Source: Mucilaginibacter sp. UBA5151
Lineage (GTDB): Bacteria > Bacteroidota > Bacteroidia > Sphingobacteriales > Sphingobacteriaceae
NCBI GenBank assembly: GCA_002413785.1
Contig: DHXR01000064.1
Location: forward strand, 19,163-83,162
Reading direction: 5' to 3'
Length of the DNA stretch: 64,000 nt
The notes beneath the pieces were generated by a model that saw nothing but the letters and a program-made list of their open reading frames with translations, was not told where the DNA came from and made no database searches. How positions within the stretch are numbered: the first letter of the stretch is position 1; each line of letters begins with the position of its first letter. A program made the position numbers and the translations under genes. Of the stretch, positions 43,515 to 51,267 are shown piece after piece.

Positions 43515-46463
43515 ATGCTATTTAACCGCTATTGGTTTTGTAAGGATAACAGGTGTTATAATTTGTATAACCATGGTACGGAAATACTTTGCATATTTTT
43601 AAAAACGTTATGGCTGCCGGTTTTTTTTATGGGTTTGTTTGTCGTTAATAATTGTTGCGCGCAACCCACCGCCGGTTACGATGAAGTTGAGGTTTTAATA
43701 AATGTACAGCACGTTGGGGAAACAGAACTGCCTGCCCTGGTCCGCGATCAGACCATATATTTACCAATAGGTAATCTTTTTGATTTTTTACGGATAAAGA
43801 ACACTGTTTCGGCGAAAATGGATTCGGTAAGCGGTTTTTTTATTAACCCACAGGCTAATTATGTGATTGATAAGCCTCATAACCATATTGTTTACAGCGA
43901 TAAAATTTATGATGTAAAACCCGGTGATTTAATAAGCACGCCAACAGGCCTGTATTTACAATCGGATTATTTCGGTAAAATTTTCGGGCTTACCTGCGCA
44001 TTTAGCTTCCGCAGCCTTTCGGTGATGCTCAGCACAACCCTTGAGTTGCCTGTTGTCCGCGAAATGCGGCTGGAGCAAACACGTACCAACTTAAACAGGC
44101 TGAACGGGGTTGTTAAAGCCGATACAATCGTTGGTCGCACCTATCCCCTGCTGCATTTCGGCATGGCCGATTATCAGGCGGTAACTACCATAAATAACCG
44201 GCCCGGCCCCCGGGATGCAAGGGTGAGTTTAAGCCTGGGCGGGGTAATAGCCGGCGGTGAAACCGATGTTGTTGTAAATTATCACAGCACCGAGGCTTTT
44301 ATTGAGCGTAACCAATACTACTTATGGCGGCTGGCCAATAACGACAACCTTTTTGCGAAACAGTTCATGTTGGGGAAAATTTACGGGCAGTCCATAGCAT
44401 CCATTTATTCGCCAATTGTGGGCGCTCAGCTAACCAATGCGCCAACTACCTACAAAAAATCTTTCGGGACTTATACCATCAGCGACTATACAGAACCTGA
44501 CTGGACTGTAGAGCTATATGTAAATAATATACTTATCACTTATGTAAAGGCAAACGCCGCCGGTTTTTATTCGTTTAAGGTGCCGCTTATATACGGGAAT
44601 ACAGTAGTGAAACTGCGTTTTTACGGGCCGTATGGCGAAGAGAAATCAAGCGAAAAATACATCAGTATCCCTTTTATCTTTATGCCCAAAGGCGAATTTG
44701 AATATGTCGCGTCTGCCGGGATGGTTGAAGACGGGCACGAAAGCCGCTTTGGGCGTTTCAGCGGCAACTACGGTTTAAGCAGCGGTATTACCATTGGGGG
44801 CGGCGCCGAATATCTTTCATCAATTACTTCCGGGGCATCAATCCCGTTCGTGAATACTTCTGTGCGTATATTTTCTAACCTCTTGTTTTCCGGGGAGTAT
44901 GACCATGGGGTGCAGTCAAAAGCATTGCTGAGTTATAACCTGCCGTCGGGGATGCAACTTGGCGTTAACGATACCTGGTATCATAAAGGCCAGACAGCAG
45001 TTAACAACACCTACCTGGAAGATCGTAAAGCGAATTTTTCTATCCCTTTCAGGACCCATAATTTTTCGGGCTTTTCTATGCTCACGTTGGAGCAGATCGT
45101 ACTTCCGGTTACTAAATATACAACAGGCCAATGGCTTTTATCAGGTACATTTGGGAATTTCAACACCAATGTAAACACGTATGCCCTGGTTACCGATGGT
45201 AACAGCCCTTATGTAAACAGCACTTTTACCGTAGCTGCGCGGTTGCCCAAAAATATTTTACTGACCCAGCAGATGCAATACGAATACTTCTCGAAACAAG
45301 TTGTTGAAGTAAAAACCGAATTTAAAAAAATATTGCGTGGCAACGGGTATATAGATGTTTTTTACGAAAGGAATTTTACCAGCAACATCACCAATATCCA
45401 GGCGGGCTTAACCTATTATTTTTCGTTTGCACAAATGGGGTCAACTGTAACTAAAAGCAATAATGTTGTATCATACATTCAATCGGTTAGCGGCAGCTTA
45501 ATACACGACAGCAAATCGCACTATAACAATTTTAATAACCGTACCAACGTAGGCAAGGGCGCTGTGATCCTTGTGCCTTTCCTTGACCTGAACGGTAATG
45601 GCCGCCGCGACGCCGGCGAGCCAAAAGTACCGGGCCTGGCAGTGCGTGTTAATGGCGGCCGTGTTGCACAAAGTGATAAAGACACTACAATCCGTATCAC
45701 TGATTTAGAGGCTTATGTAAATTGTATTATTGAGCTGGACGCCTCCGGGCTGGACAGGGTTGCATGGCAGCTCCGTAAAAAAAATTACAGCGTTGCGATT
45801 GACCCGAATTTAGTAAAAACGATAGAAGTGCCAATTTCGGTATTCGGAGAGGCCTCGGGCAGGGTTATAATAAAAAACAACGGGGAAGAAAGCGGCATGG
45901 GCCGCCTGATAATAAATTTTTATAATAACAGGTCGGTAAAAATAGCGCACACAATGACAGAAGCCGACGGTTATTTTTCTTATCTGGGATTATTGCCGGG
46001 TAACTATTCAGCACAAATTGATACGGCGCAATCAGCTAAATTGAATCTGGTAAGCATACCCGGGGTGTTGCCGTTCACCATTATCCGTAATAATGAAGGC
46101 ACTGTTGTTGACGGGCTTGATTTTGAAGTTAAAGCTGCCGGTGAGCCCGCAATTGAAAACCTTGTAATACCGGAAATAAAAATAAAAACGCCTGTTTTAA
46201 TTAATGATAATATAACCATCGCGCCTGCCATAACCGGCAAAGGCATAACCATACAAACAGCTCATTTTAAGTACCACAATGCGCTGGCCGCTGTGGCCGT
46301 TTTAACAAAATATAACTATAAAGCTATAATGGTTAGGGCAGACAGGGGCTATTTTAACATCCGGATAACAGGGATAGAGGACAGAAACAAGGCAAAGGGC
46401 ATTATCAGAAAGCTTAAATATATTGGATTTCCGGATGCTTATATATTAAACGAATCCTTTTAA
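43515..46463 (+). CDS. Usher-like outer-membrane protein with C-terminal SPOR domain
   Basis: A 982-residue exported protein. After a signal peptide (cleaved near CCAQPTAGYDE) there is an usher-type N-terminal domain (VEVLINVQHVGETELPALVR then TIYLPIGNLFDFL). A plug-like domain lies at about 328-375 (DWTVELYVNNILITYV, FYGPYGEEKS), inside a strand-rich barrel. A C-terminal domain carries a calcium-binding-like loop DLNGNGRRDAGEPKVPG (near 691) and a CnaB-like segment ending LPGNYSAQI. Residues about 917-982 form a SPOR domain (YFNIRITGIEDRNKAKGIIR then KLKYIGFPDAY) that normally binds denuded peptidoglycan. An usher with a SPOR tail is unusual. Confidence 0.75.
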   Translation: MLFNRYWFCKDNRCYNLYNHGTEILCIFLKTLWLPVFFMGLFVVNNCCAQPTAGYDEVEVLINVQHVGETELPALVRDQTIYLPIGNLFDFLRIKNTVSAKMDSVSGFFINPQANYVIDKPHNHIVYSDKIYDVKPGDLISTPTGLYLQSDYFGKIFGLTCAFSFRSLSVMLSTTLELPVVREMRLEQTRTNLNRLNGVVKADTIVGRTYPLLHFGMADYQAVTTINNRPGPRDARVSLSLGGVIAGGETDVVVNYHSTEAFIERNQYYLWRLANNDNLFAKQFMLGKIYGQSIASIYSPIVGAQLTNAPTTYKKSFGTYTISDYTEPDWTVELYVNNILITYVKANAAGFYSFKVPLIYGNTVVKLRFYGPYGEEKSSEKYISIPFIFMPKGEFEYVASAGMVEDGHESRFGRFSGNYGLSSGITIGGGAEYLSSITSGASIPFVNTSVRIFSNLLFSGEYDHGVQSKALLSYNLPSGMQLGVNDTWYHKGQTAVNNTYLEDRKANFSIPFRTHNFSGFSMLTLEQIVLPVTKYTTGQWLLSGTFGNFNTNVNTYALVTDGNSPYVNSTFTVAARLPKNILLTQQMQYEYFSKQVVEVKTEFKKILRGNGYIDVFYERNFTSNITNIQAGLTYYFSFAQMGSTVTKSNNVVSYIQSVSGSLIHDSKSHYNNFNNRTNVGKGAVILVPFLDLNGNGRRDAGEPKVPGLAVRVNGGRVAQSDKDTTIRITDLEAYVNCIIELDASGLDRVAWQLRKKNYSVAIDPNLVKTIEVPISVFGEASGRVIIKNNGEESGMGRLIINFYNNRSVKIAHTMTEADGYFSYLGLLPGNYSAQIDTAQSAKLNLVSIPGVLPFTIIRNNEGTVVDGLDFEVKAAGEPAIENLVIPEIKIKTPVLINDNITIAPAITGKGITIQTAHFKYHNALAAVAVLTKYNYKAIMVRADRGYFNIRITGIEDRNKAKGIIRKLKYIGFPDAYILNESF

Positions 46464-47078
46464 AAGTTTTATCTCGTTCCGGTACAACAGAATTTTGCCG
46501 TCATTTTCCAATTGTTTAAGTAAGCGGGATACTACCACACGCGAGGTAGCCAATTCGTCGGCAATAAGATAATGGGAGGCTTTAATTACACTTGAACCCG
46601 AAAGGCGTTGTTTTTCCCGGAGATAAGCGATCAGGCGTTCATCCAATTTATGAAAAGCAATGCTTTCAATTGATTTCAGCAATTCTAAAAAACGCTCATT
46701 AAAACTGCGCATAATGTAGTTTTTCCAGCTTGGGTACTTGCAAAGCCATTCATCAAGTTTGGTATGGGGTATGGCTATCAGCTCACCATCCTCTTCGGCT
46801 ATGGCTTTTACTTCGCTTTTTTTTGCTTCCAGGCAGCAGCTGTAAGCCATTGAACAGCTTTCGTTACTGGATAAATAATATAAAAGTATCTCCTTGCCGT
46901 TTTCATCCATCCGCAGCACTTTCAGGGTACCTTTGGTGACAATCGGCATCATACGGATGTATTTGCCGTAATCCATAATCAAATCGCCTTCCCTGAAACT
47001 TTTTACTTCGCCAAACTGCTGCATTTCTTTTATTAAAGCAGGTTCAAAAGTTGATTCGAAACTTGTTATATCATACAT
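46446..47078 (-). CDS. Crp/Fnr family transcriptional regulator with cysteine cluster
   Basis: A 210-residue regulator with a cyclic-nucleotide-binding-like domain (about 15-130) and a C-terminal winged helix-turn-helix (YLIADELATSRVVVSRLLKQ near 170). Cys75, Cys81 and Cys82 (SNESCSMAYSCC) sit in the sensor domain; no Fnr-type N-terminal [4Fe-4S] cluster motif is present. The recognition helix SRVVVSR resembles that of NtcA-type proteins, which bind GTA-N8-TAC. Five such palindromes occur in nearby promoters, so this gene is the prime candidate to control them. It overlaps the end of the convergent usher gene by 18 bp. Confidence 0.88.
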   Translation of the reverse strand: MYDITSFESTFEPALIKEMQQFGEVKSFREGDLIMDYGKYIRMMPIVTKGTLKVLRMDENGKEILLYYLSSNESCSMAYSCCLEAKKSEVKAIAEEDGELIAIPHTKLDEWLCKYPSWKNYIMRSFNERFLELLKSIESIAFHKLDERLIAYLREKQRLSGSSVIKASHYLIADELATSRVVVSRLLKQLENDGKILLYRNEIKLLKGFV

Positions 47079-47157
47079 GAAGCTAAGATAGCAGTAAATA
47101 TGTGTTTTAGCTTAACCATTCAACGAAATGTTGCATTATAGGTTAACCGTTCCGGTA

Positions 47158-47469
47158 TTATTTTACGAATTGATTTACCTGGTTCCAGGTACCGCCGTTT
47201 ATCACATTTGTAAATCCGGCTTGTTCTAAAATTGATTTTGCCATGCTGCTTCTGCCGCCGCTTTGACAGAATACAATTATATGCTTCTTGTCTTTGAATT
47301 CTGAAAGGCTGGCCTGGAGAGTATCCAATGGAATATTCATTGAGCCTTTAACATTACCACAGGCAAACTCACCTGTCGTCCTTACGTCAACTAAAAACGC
47401 GCCTTCATCTATTATACTTTCCAAATTGGCTGTGCCCGCACCGCCAAATAACGTTTCATATACATTCAT
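47158..47469 (-). CDS. Rhodanese-like sulfurtransferase (copy 1)
   Basis: A 103-residue single rhodanese domain (LVDVRTTGEF, then NIPLDTLQ) with the active-site loop FCQSGGRSSMA (cysteine accepts sulfane sulfur) and C-terminal NVINGGTWNQVNQF. I start it at ATG 47467-47469 (MNVYETLFGG); a longer frame to 47550 overlaps the upstream gene and matches no family N-terminus. It is nearly identical to the rhodanese at 57979-58290. It forms an operon with the DUF6132 gene 13 bp upstream and is behind the operator at 47741-47754. Confidence 0.92.
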   Translation of the reverse strand: MNVYETLFGGAGTANLESIIDEGAFLVDVRTTGEFACGNVKGSMNIPLDTLQASLSEFKDKKHIIVFCQSGGRSSMAKSILEQAGFTNVINGGTWNQVNQFVK

Positions 47470-47482
47470 ATCTTTTTTTATA

Positions 47483-47692
47483 TTAATTAACCTGCTTTTT
47501 ATCTTCCTTTTTAAACATTCCGAATAATAAGGCGCCCAGTAATGCACCATAAATTGTGCTGTTTAATGGCTTTGAAGTAATAGGGCACGTACCTGATGAA
47601 CATCCAACCAATTGCCAGTACAAGTGTCCGCCAATGGCGCCAATTATTGCCCCTAACAGGTAAAGTTTATTGTTGTCAAACCATTTCTTCAT
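47483..47692 (-). CDS. DUF6132 family small membrane protein
   Basis: A 69-residue protein with two hydrophobic segments (LYLLGAIIGAIGGHLYW and TIYGALLGALLFGMF) around a short loop, GCSSGTCPITSKPLN, with two cysteines. DUF6132 proteins are found in Bacteroidota beside rhodaneses and YgaP-like proteins. It is the first gene of a two-gene operon with rhodanese copy 1. The operator and -7 box at 47711-47754 lie just upstream. A role in membrane handling of reactive sulfur is inferred from context only. Confidence 0.82.
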   Translation of the reverse strand: MKKWFDNNKLYLLGAIIGAIGGHLYWQLVGCSSGTCPITSKPLNSTIYGALLGALLFGMFKKEDKKQVN

Positions 47693-47710
47693 AAGCTTTT
47701 TTTAATACAA

Positions 47711-47754
47711 CAAAAGTGGGTTCATTTATCCGCATTTTCAGTAACAAAGGTTAC
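47711..47754 (-). promoter_or_regulatory. Operator GTAAC-AAAG-GTTAC plus -7-like box for DUF6132-rhodanese
   Basis: The palindrome at 47741-47754 is followed on the minus strand, after exactly 22 bp, by CACTTTTG (47711-47718; seven of eight matches to TAnnTTTG). The DUF6132 start is 18 bp further on. Confidence 0.8.
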
Positions 47755-47831
47755 ATAGATAAACATGAGCATCACGTTTTTGACATTCACTTTTAATAAT
47801 TACTACTTTGCCATAAATGCGTTATGGTATC

Positions 47832-48443
47832 TTAAATTTTCACCCCGGTAAACCGGATTACATCAGCCACGCCTTCGTGATATTTGCCTTCATTTAAGGT
47901 AATCTGAATGGTTTGCAACACTTCTGTTTCCAACCCTTCAAAATCCTCCCTGATCATGTCTTCTGTATAAAGCATTGATAATTCTTTTGGCCCCCCGGAA
48001 GTGTTTCGCAACTGATTCGGGTTAAAGGCCTCTAAAATAATCCTGCCGCCGGGTTTAAGCCAGTTAATTGCTTTTTGATGGATTTTTTTACGTACTGCAG
48101 GGGGGAAATGTGCATAAATAAATGCTATTACATCCATACTATTTTCAGGGTAATCCATGTTTAAAGCATCCCCGGTAATATAATCAATGTGTACATTCTT
48201 CTTTGCAGCCAGTTGGAGCGCTTTGGCTTTACCCGCTTCGCTGGCATCAAAGGCGCTTACTTTCCAGCCCATGGATGCCGCAAAAACACCGTTGCGGCCC
48301 TCGCCATCGCAAGGCAATATAATGCTGCCGGGTTTAAGCTTTTCGAGTTCATCAGCAAAGAACACATTTGGTTCCTCACCGTAAATATATTCCTGTGTGC
48401 TGTAACGTTCGTTCCAAAAGTTTTTCATATAACTGATATTCAT
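47832..48443 (-). CDS. Class I SAM-dependent methyltransferase (TehB/thiopurine-type)
   Basis: A 203-residue Rossmann-type methyltransferase. NISYMKNFWNERYSTQEYIYG and EPNVFFADEL lead to motif I LPCDGEGRNGVFAASMGW (SAM binding) and AFDASEAGKAKA. The substrate is unknown; homologues methylate small thiols or oxyanions such as tellurite. I start it at 48441-48443, just after the DUF983 stop; a longer frame to 48488 would overlap. Within an operon headed by CoA-disulfide reductase, a thiol methyltransferase role would fit but is only inference. Confidence 0.85.
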   Translation of the reverse strand: MNISYMKNFWNERYSTQEYIYGEEPNVFFADELEKLKPGSIILPCDGEGRNGVFAASMGWKVSAFDASEAGKAKALQLAAKKNVHIDYITGDALNMDYPENSMDVIAFIYAHFPPAVRKKIHQKAINWLKPGGRIILEAFNPNQLRNTSGGPKELSMLYTEDMIREDFEGLETEVLQTIQITLNEGKYHEGVADVIRFTGVKI

Positions 48444-48456
48444 ATTTATTTTTGAC

Positions 48457-48885
48457 TCAAACAGGAACCTCGTCTGCCGTAACAACATCCTTGCTCAACT
48501 CATGGTCATAGTGTATGCCCGGCGTAAGCCAGTGCAATAACAACACTCTTGAATACCTTAAATTAAAGGGCGCAAGCAGGCCAACTACTGATAATAATAT
48601 CAGGGTGTATAACCATGGATTGTGACTGCCCGTAAGTATTGAGGTTCCAACGGCAAGCGTCACCAGTTCGGCCACCACAAATGCATAGCTAATGTACATT
48701 GCAGCATAAAAATAGCCGGGCTCTCTTTCGTACACCATGCCGCAATGCGGACAGGTTGTATGAATTTTTTGCCCGAAAATGCTATAGATAGGGGTTGCAT
48801 ATATATTGCCGACACGGCATTTGGGGCATTTTGCTTTTACAATAGCAGGCCACATTTTGATTTTTTTTTCTTCAGCCATATTCAA
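48457..48885 (-). CDS. DUF983 family membrane protein with zinc-binding-like cysteines
   Basis: A 142-residue protein with an N-terminal zinc-ribbon-like pair (KCPKCRVGN and TCPHCGMVYE), the DUF983 signature REPGYFYAAMYISYAF, and two hydrophobic segments (about 63-83 and 90-110). The family is common in Bacteroidota and its function is not known to me. It lies 28 bp after the CoA-disulfide reductase gene in the same operon and before a methyltransferase. Confidence 0.87.
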   Translation of the reverse strand: MNMAEEKKIKMWPAIVKAKCPKCRVGNIYATPIYSIFGQKIHTTCPHCGMVYEREPGYFYAAMYISYAFVVAELVTLAVGTSILTGSHNPWLYTLILLSVVGLLAPFNLRYSRVLLLHWLTPGIHYDHELSKDVVTADEVPV

Positions 48886-48913
48886 CTAAGCCATTTTTAT
48901 TTTAGATGTTTTT

Positions 48914-50593
48914 TTAAGCCGTTGCATAAACAGGTTTATCAGTCGATTCTTCAATACAATCTTTCCATAATTTATAACCACCCGAAAGATTGAATACCTG
49001 CTGATAGCCGTTTTGCTTTAATATTCTCTGGGCCAGGTATCCCCTTAATCCTGCCTCGCAATAAATGTATATTGTTTTTTCAGGCGGGATTTCATTAAGC
49101 CTGCTTCTGATTTCGTCGATAGGGATATTTATGGCATTATCTATTTTCCCTGCCTGGTATTCTTCCGGGCTTCTTACATCAATCAGCAAATCATCGGCAC
49201 CAATTTTATCAAACTCATTCCAGTAAAACACACTTAGCCTGTCCTGCAAAATATTTTCGGCCACAAACCCCGCAATATTCACAGGATCTTTTGCCGAAGA
49301 GTATTGAGGTGCATAAGCATGCTCAAATTCTGCCAGTTCATAAATGGACCCGTTCCTTTTAACAATTGATGCTAAAACATCCAGGCGCTTGTCCGCCCCG
49401 TCAAACCCAACTACCTGCGCGCTGTATAAGCGCCCCTCCTTAGGCGAAAAAGCAATCTGAATAGTCATTTGCTGCGAACCCGGAAAATATCCGGCGTGAG
49501 ACCCGCTATTGGTTGTTGAAACTATATGTTCAATACCGGCAGCTGTTAATTGTTTTGAAGCTGCTCCGGTCGTACCTACTGTCAAATCAAAAACTCTGAC
49601 AATGGCTGTATTAATTGCCCCATTATATTGCTGCACATTGCCCAACACAATATTATTGGCACAAATACGGCCCTGTTTATTAGCGGGCCCGGCCAGGTAG
49701 GTAACCATAGATTGACCTGTTACCGGGTTTTTAAATTCTATGGCATCGCCGACCGCGTAAATATCAGGGTCAGAAGTCTGCAGGTATTCGTTTACGAATA
49801 TTCCTTTGGCATCGCCAATTTTAAGCCCGGCAGCAGCCACAAGTTTGGTATCCGGGCGAACACCGATAGACAGGATCACTATATCAGCATCCAGTACATC
49901 GCCATTTTTCAGAAAAACCTTCTGACCATTATCAACTTGTTCAAAACCGGTAACCGCACTATTTAAAAGCAGGTTAACGCCCTTTGACCGTATGTGCTGC
50001 TGCACAATTGCTGCTATAGGAAAATCAACCGGGGCCAGTATTTGGTTCCCCATTTCGATGATGCTCACTTCGAGCCCGATGCCATGCAGGTTTTCTGCCA
50101 TTTCAAGACCGATAAAACCGCCTCCGATAATCACAGCCTTTTTTGCCTTATTATGCTGAATATAAGATTTAATGTAATCGGTATCAGCAACGTTCCTTAA
50201 AGTAAATATCCCGTTACCTGAAATACCGGGAAGCGGCGGGCGCAGGGGTTCCGCACCAAGCGATAAGACCAGCTTATCATAGCGCTCCTCATAAATTTGA
50301 CCGGTGGTATGATTTTTTGCTGTAATAGTTTTTTCAGCGGGATTTATGCCGGTGACCTCTGTCATTACACGCACATCAATATTAAACCGCTGATTAAATG
50401 AGGCCGCTGTCTGAACAAATAATTTATTCCGGTCCTTGATGACATCCCCAATATAATACGGTAAGCCGCAATTGGCATAGGATATGTATTCTCCTTTTTC
50501 GAATATTACAATTTCAGCATGCTCGTCCAGTCTTCTTAACCTGGCCGCCGTGCTGGCCCCTCCGGCCACTGCACCTATAATAATGTATTTCAT
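48914..50593 (-). CDS. CoA-disulfide reductase-like flavoprotein fused to rhodanese
   Basis: A 559-residue FAD and NAD(P)H-dependent oxidoreductase. The FAD site is IIIGAVAGGASTAARLRR, with the single catalytic cysteine at 42 in SYANCGLPYYIGD. An NAD(P)H site follows (AVIIGGGFIGLEMAENL near 150), and the second FAD motif is IYAVGDAIEF. The C-terminal ~100 residues form a rhodanese (LLIDVRSPEEYQAGKI, active loop YCEAGLRGYLA). Such fusions reduce CoA persulfide or polysulfide. It heads an operon with DUF983 and methyltransferase genes behind the operator at 50679-50692. Confidence 0.93.
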   Translation of the reverse strand: MKYIIIGAVAGGASTAARLRRLDEHAEIVIFEKGEYISYANCGLPYYIGDVIKDRNKLFVQTAASFNQRFNIDVRVMTEVTGINPAEKTITAKNHTTGQIYEERYDKLVLSLGAEPLRPPLPGISGNGIFTLRNVADTDYIKSYIQHNKAKKAVIIGGGFIGLEMAENLHGIGLEVSIIEMGNQILAPVDFPIAAIVQQHIRSKGVNLLLNSAVTGFEQVDNGQKVFLKNGDVLDADIVILSIGVRPDTKLVAAAGLKIGDAKGIFVNEYLQTSDPDIYAVGDAIEFKNPVTGQSMVTYLAGPANKQGRICANNIVLGNVQQYNGAINTAIVRVFDLTVGTTGAASKQLTAAGIEHIVSTTNSGSHAGYFPGSQQMTIQIAFSPKEGRLYSAQVVGFDGADKRLDVLASIVKRNGSIYELAEFEHAYAPQYSSAKDPVNIAGFVAENILQDRLSVFYWNEFDKIGADDLLIDVRSPEEYQAGKIDNAINIPIDEIRSRLNEIPPEKTIYIYCEAGLRGYLAQRILKQNGYQQVFNLSGGYKLWKDCIEESTDKPVYATA

Positions 50594-50648
50594 CCTGTTT
50601 TTATTTACCCGCTTAACTACTTGTAATTGTTAAGTTTTGTTATTAAGG

Positions 50649-50692
50649 CAAATGTGGGTTAATTTGAAGCGATAGATAGTGACTAATGTTAC
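50649..50692 (-). promoter_or_regulatory. Operator GTGAC-TAAT-GTTAC plus -7-like box for CoA-disulfide reductase
   Basis: The palindrome at 50679-50692 (one mismatch) is followed on the minus strand after 22 bp by CACATTTG (50649-50656; seven of eight matches). The start codon lies 55 bp beyond. Confidence 0.72.
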
Positions 50693-50704
50693 ATTAGAAA
50701 CAAC

Positions 50705-50745
50705 ATGAATGTCAAAAAACAATCACATTGTTTTTTGACATTCAT
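50705..50745 (-). terminator. 19-bp perfect hairpin after the RND efflux operon
   Basis: ATGAATGTCAAAAAACAAT (50705-50723) and its exact reverse complement (50727-50745) flank a 3-base loop. It begins 7 bp beyond the stop codon of the last gene of the efflux operon. The T run lies inside the stem rather than after it, so it may be a processing or insulator hairpin as well as a terminator. Confidence 0.65.
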
Positions 50746-50751
50746 TCCTTT

Positions 50752-50940
50752 TTATTGATTTTTAACCCCAGCAAGTACCAATAACTTTTCCAGGGGACAA
50801 AAATTTGTAAAAGAAGACTGCAATAAATTGGCACCGACAAAAATGCCCAGCCACATCCAGTTAATATCTAAAAATACTGCCAACGCGAAGCTGGTTAAAA
50901 CAAAGGTACCTGCAACGGCACGGACTATTCTTTCTCTCAT
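50752..50940 (-). CDS. DUF2892 YgaP-like membrane protein
   Basis: A 62-residue protein with two membrane segments (VRAVAGTFVLTSFALAVFL and WMWLGIFVGANLLQ) and the DUF2892 ending SFTNFCPLEKLLVLAGVK with one cysteine. I start it at ATG 50938-50940 because family members begin ERIVR; the ATG at 50967 would add nine residues and overlap the previous gene by 17 bp. It is the last gene of the TolC-MFP-RND operon and recalls the DUF2892 gene at 37.7 kb. Confidence 0.85.
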   Translation of the reverse strand: MRERIVRAVAGTFVLTSFALAVFLDINWMWLGIFVGANLLQSSFTNFCPLEKLLVLAGVKNQ

Positions 50941-50950
50941 AACTTTTTTT

Positions 50951-51256
50951 TTAAATGGTACTTTCAACAGGCATAATAAACGCCCTGATCAGAAATTCAG
51001 GTTTATTTGTTTCATTATAGGTTTTAAACAGGCTCATCCCAAGCGTAGCGTTTTCATCGCTCGTAAAGCTAAATACCATTAACGAATCATACCGCTCATC
51101 CCCGCTCGCAAACCACTCTTCCAGCAGATCGAAAGTCTGATCATTTCTAAAGCCAACGACGTCCGTTGCACTGAATATATTAATGTTAGCTTGTTTAAAT
51201 ATTTTATAAACATCTTCCCTGTAATCGATCAGAGAGGTTACTACAAAAAGTTTCAT
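50951..51256 (-). CDS. Small PII-like (ferredoxin-like fold) protein of the efflux operon
   Basis: A 101-residue cytosolic protein (MKLFVVTSLIDYREDVYKIFKQANINIFS...). The alternation of strands and helices and the terminal ...FLIRAFIMPVEST suggest a ferredoxin-like fold of the PII/CutA kind. It starts 11 bp after the RND pump gene. Small PII-like proteins accompany some RND pumps, where they may sense the pump substrate or a nucleotide. The fold assignment is by eye and needs a profile comparison. Confidence 0.65.
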   Translation of the reverse strand: MKLFVVTSLIDYREDVYKIFKQANINIFSATDVVGFRNDQTFDLLEEWFASGDERYDSLMVFSFTSDENATLGMSLFKTYNETNKPEFLIRAFIMPVESTI

Positions 51257-51267
51257 AATTTTATTTA

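Noticed and set aside
47120..47134. Autoregulatory operator before the Crp/Fnr gene
   Set aside because: GCAACATTTCGTTG has an extra base in the spacer and no TAnnTTTG box at the shared distance, so it is not counted among the five sites.
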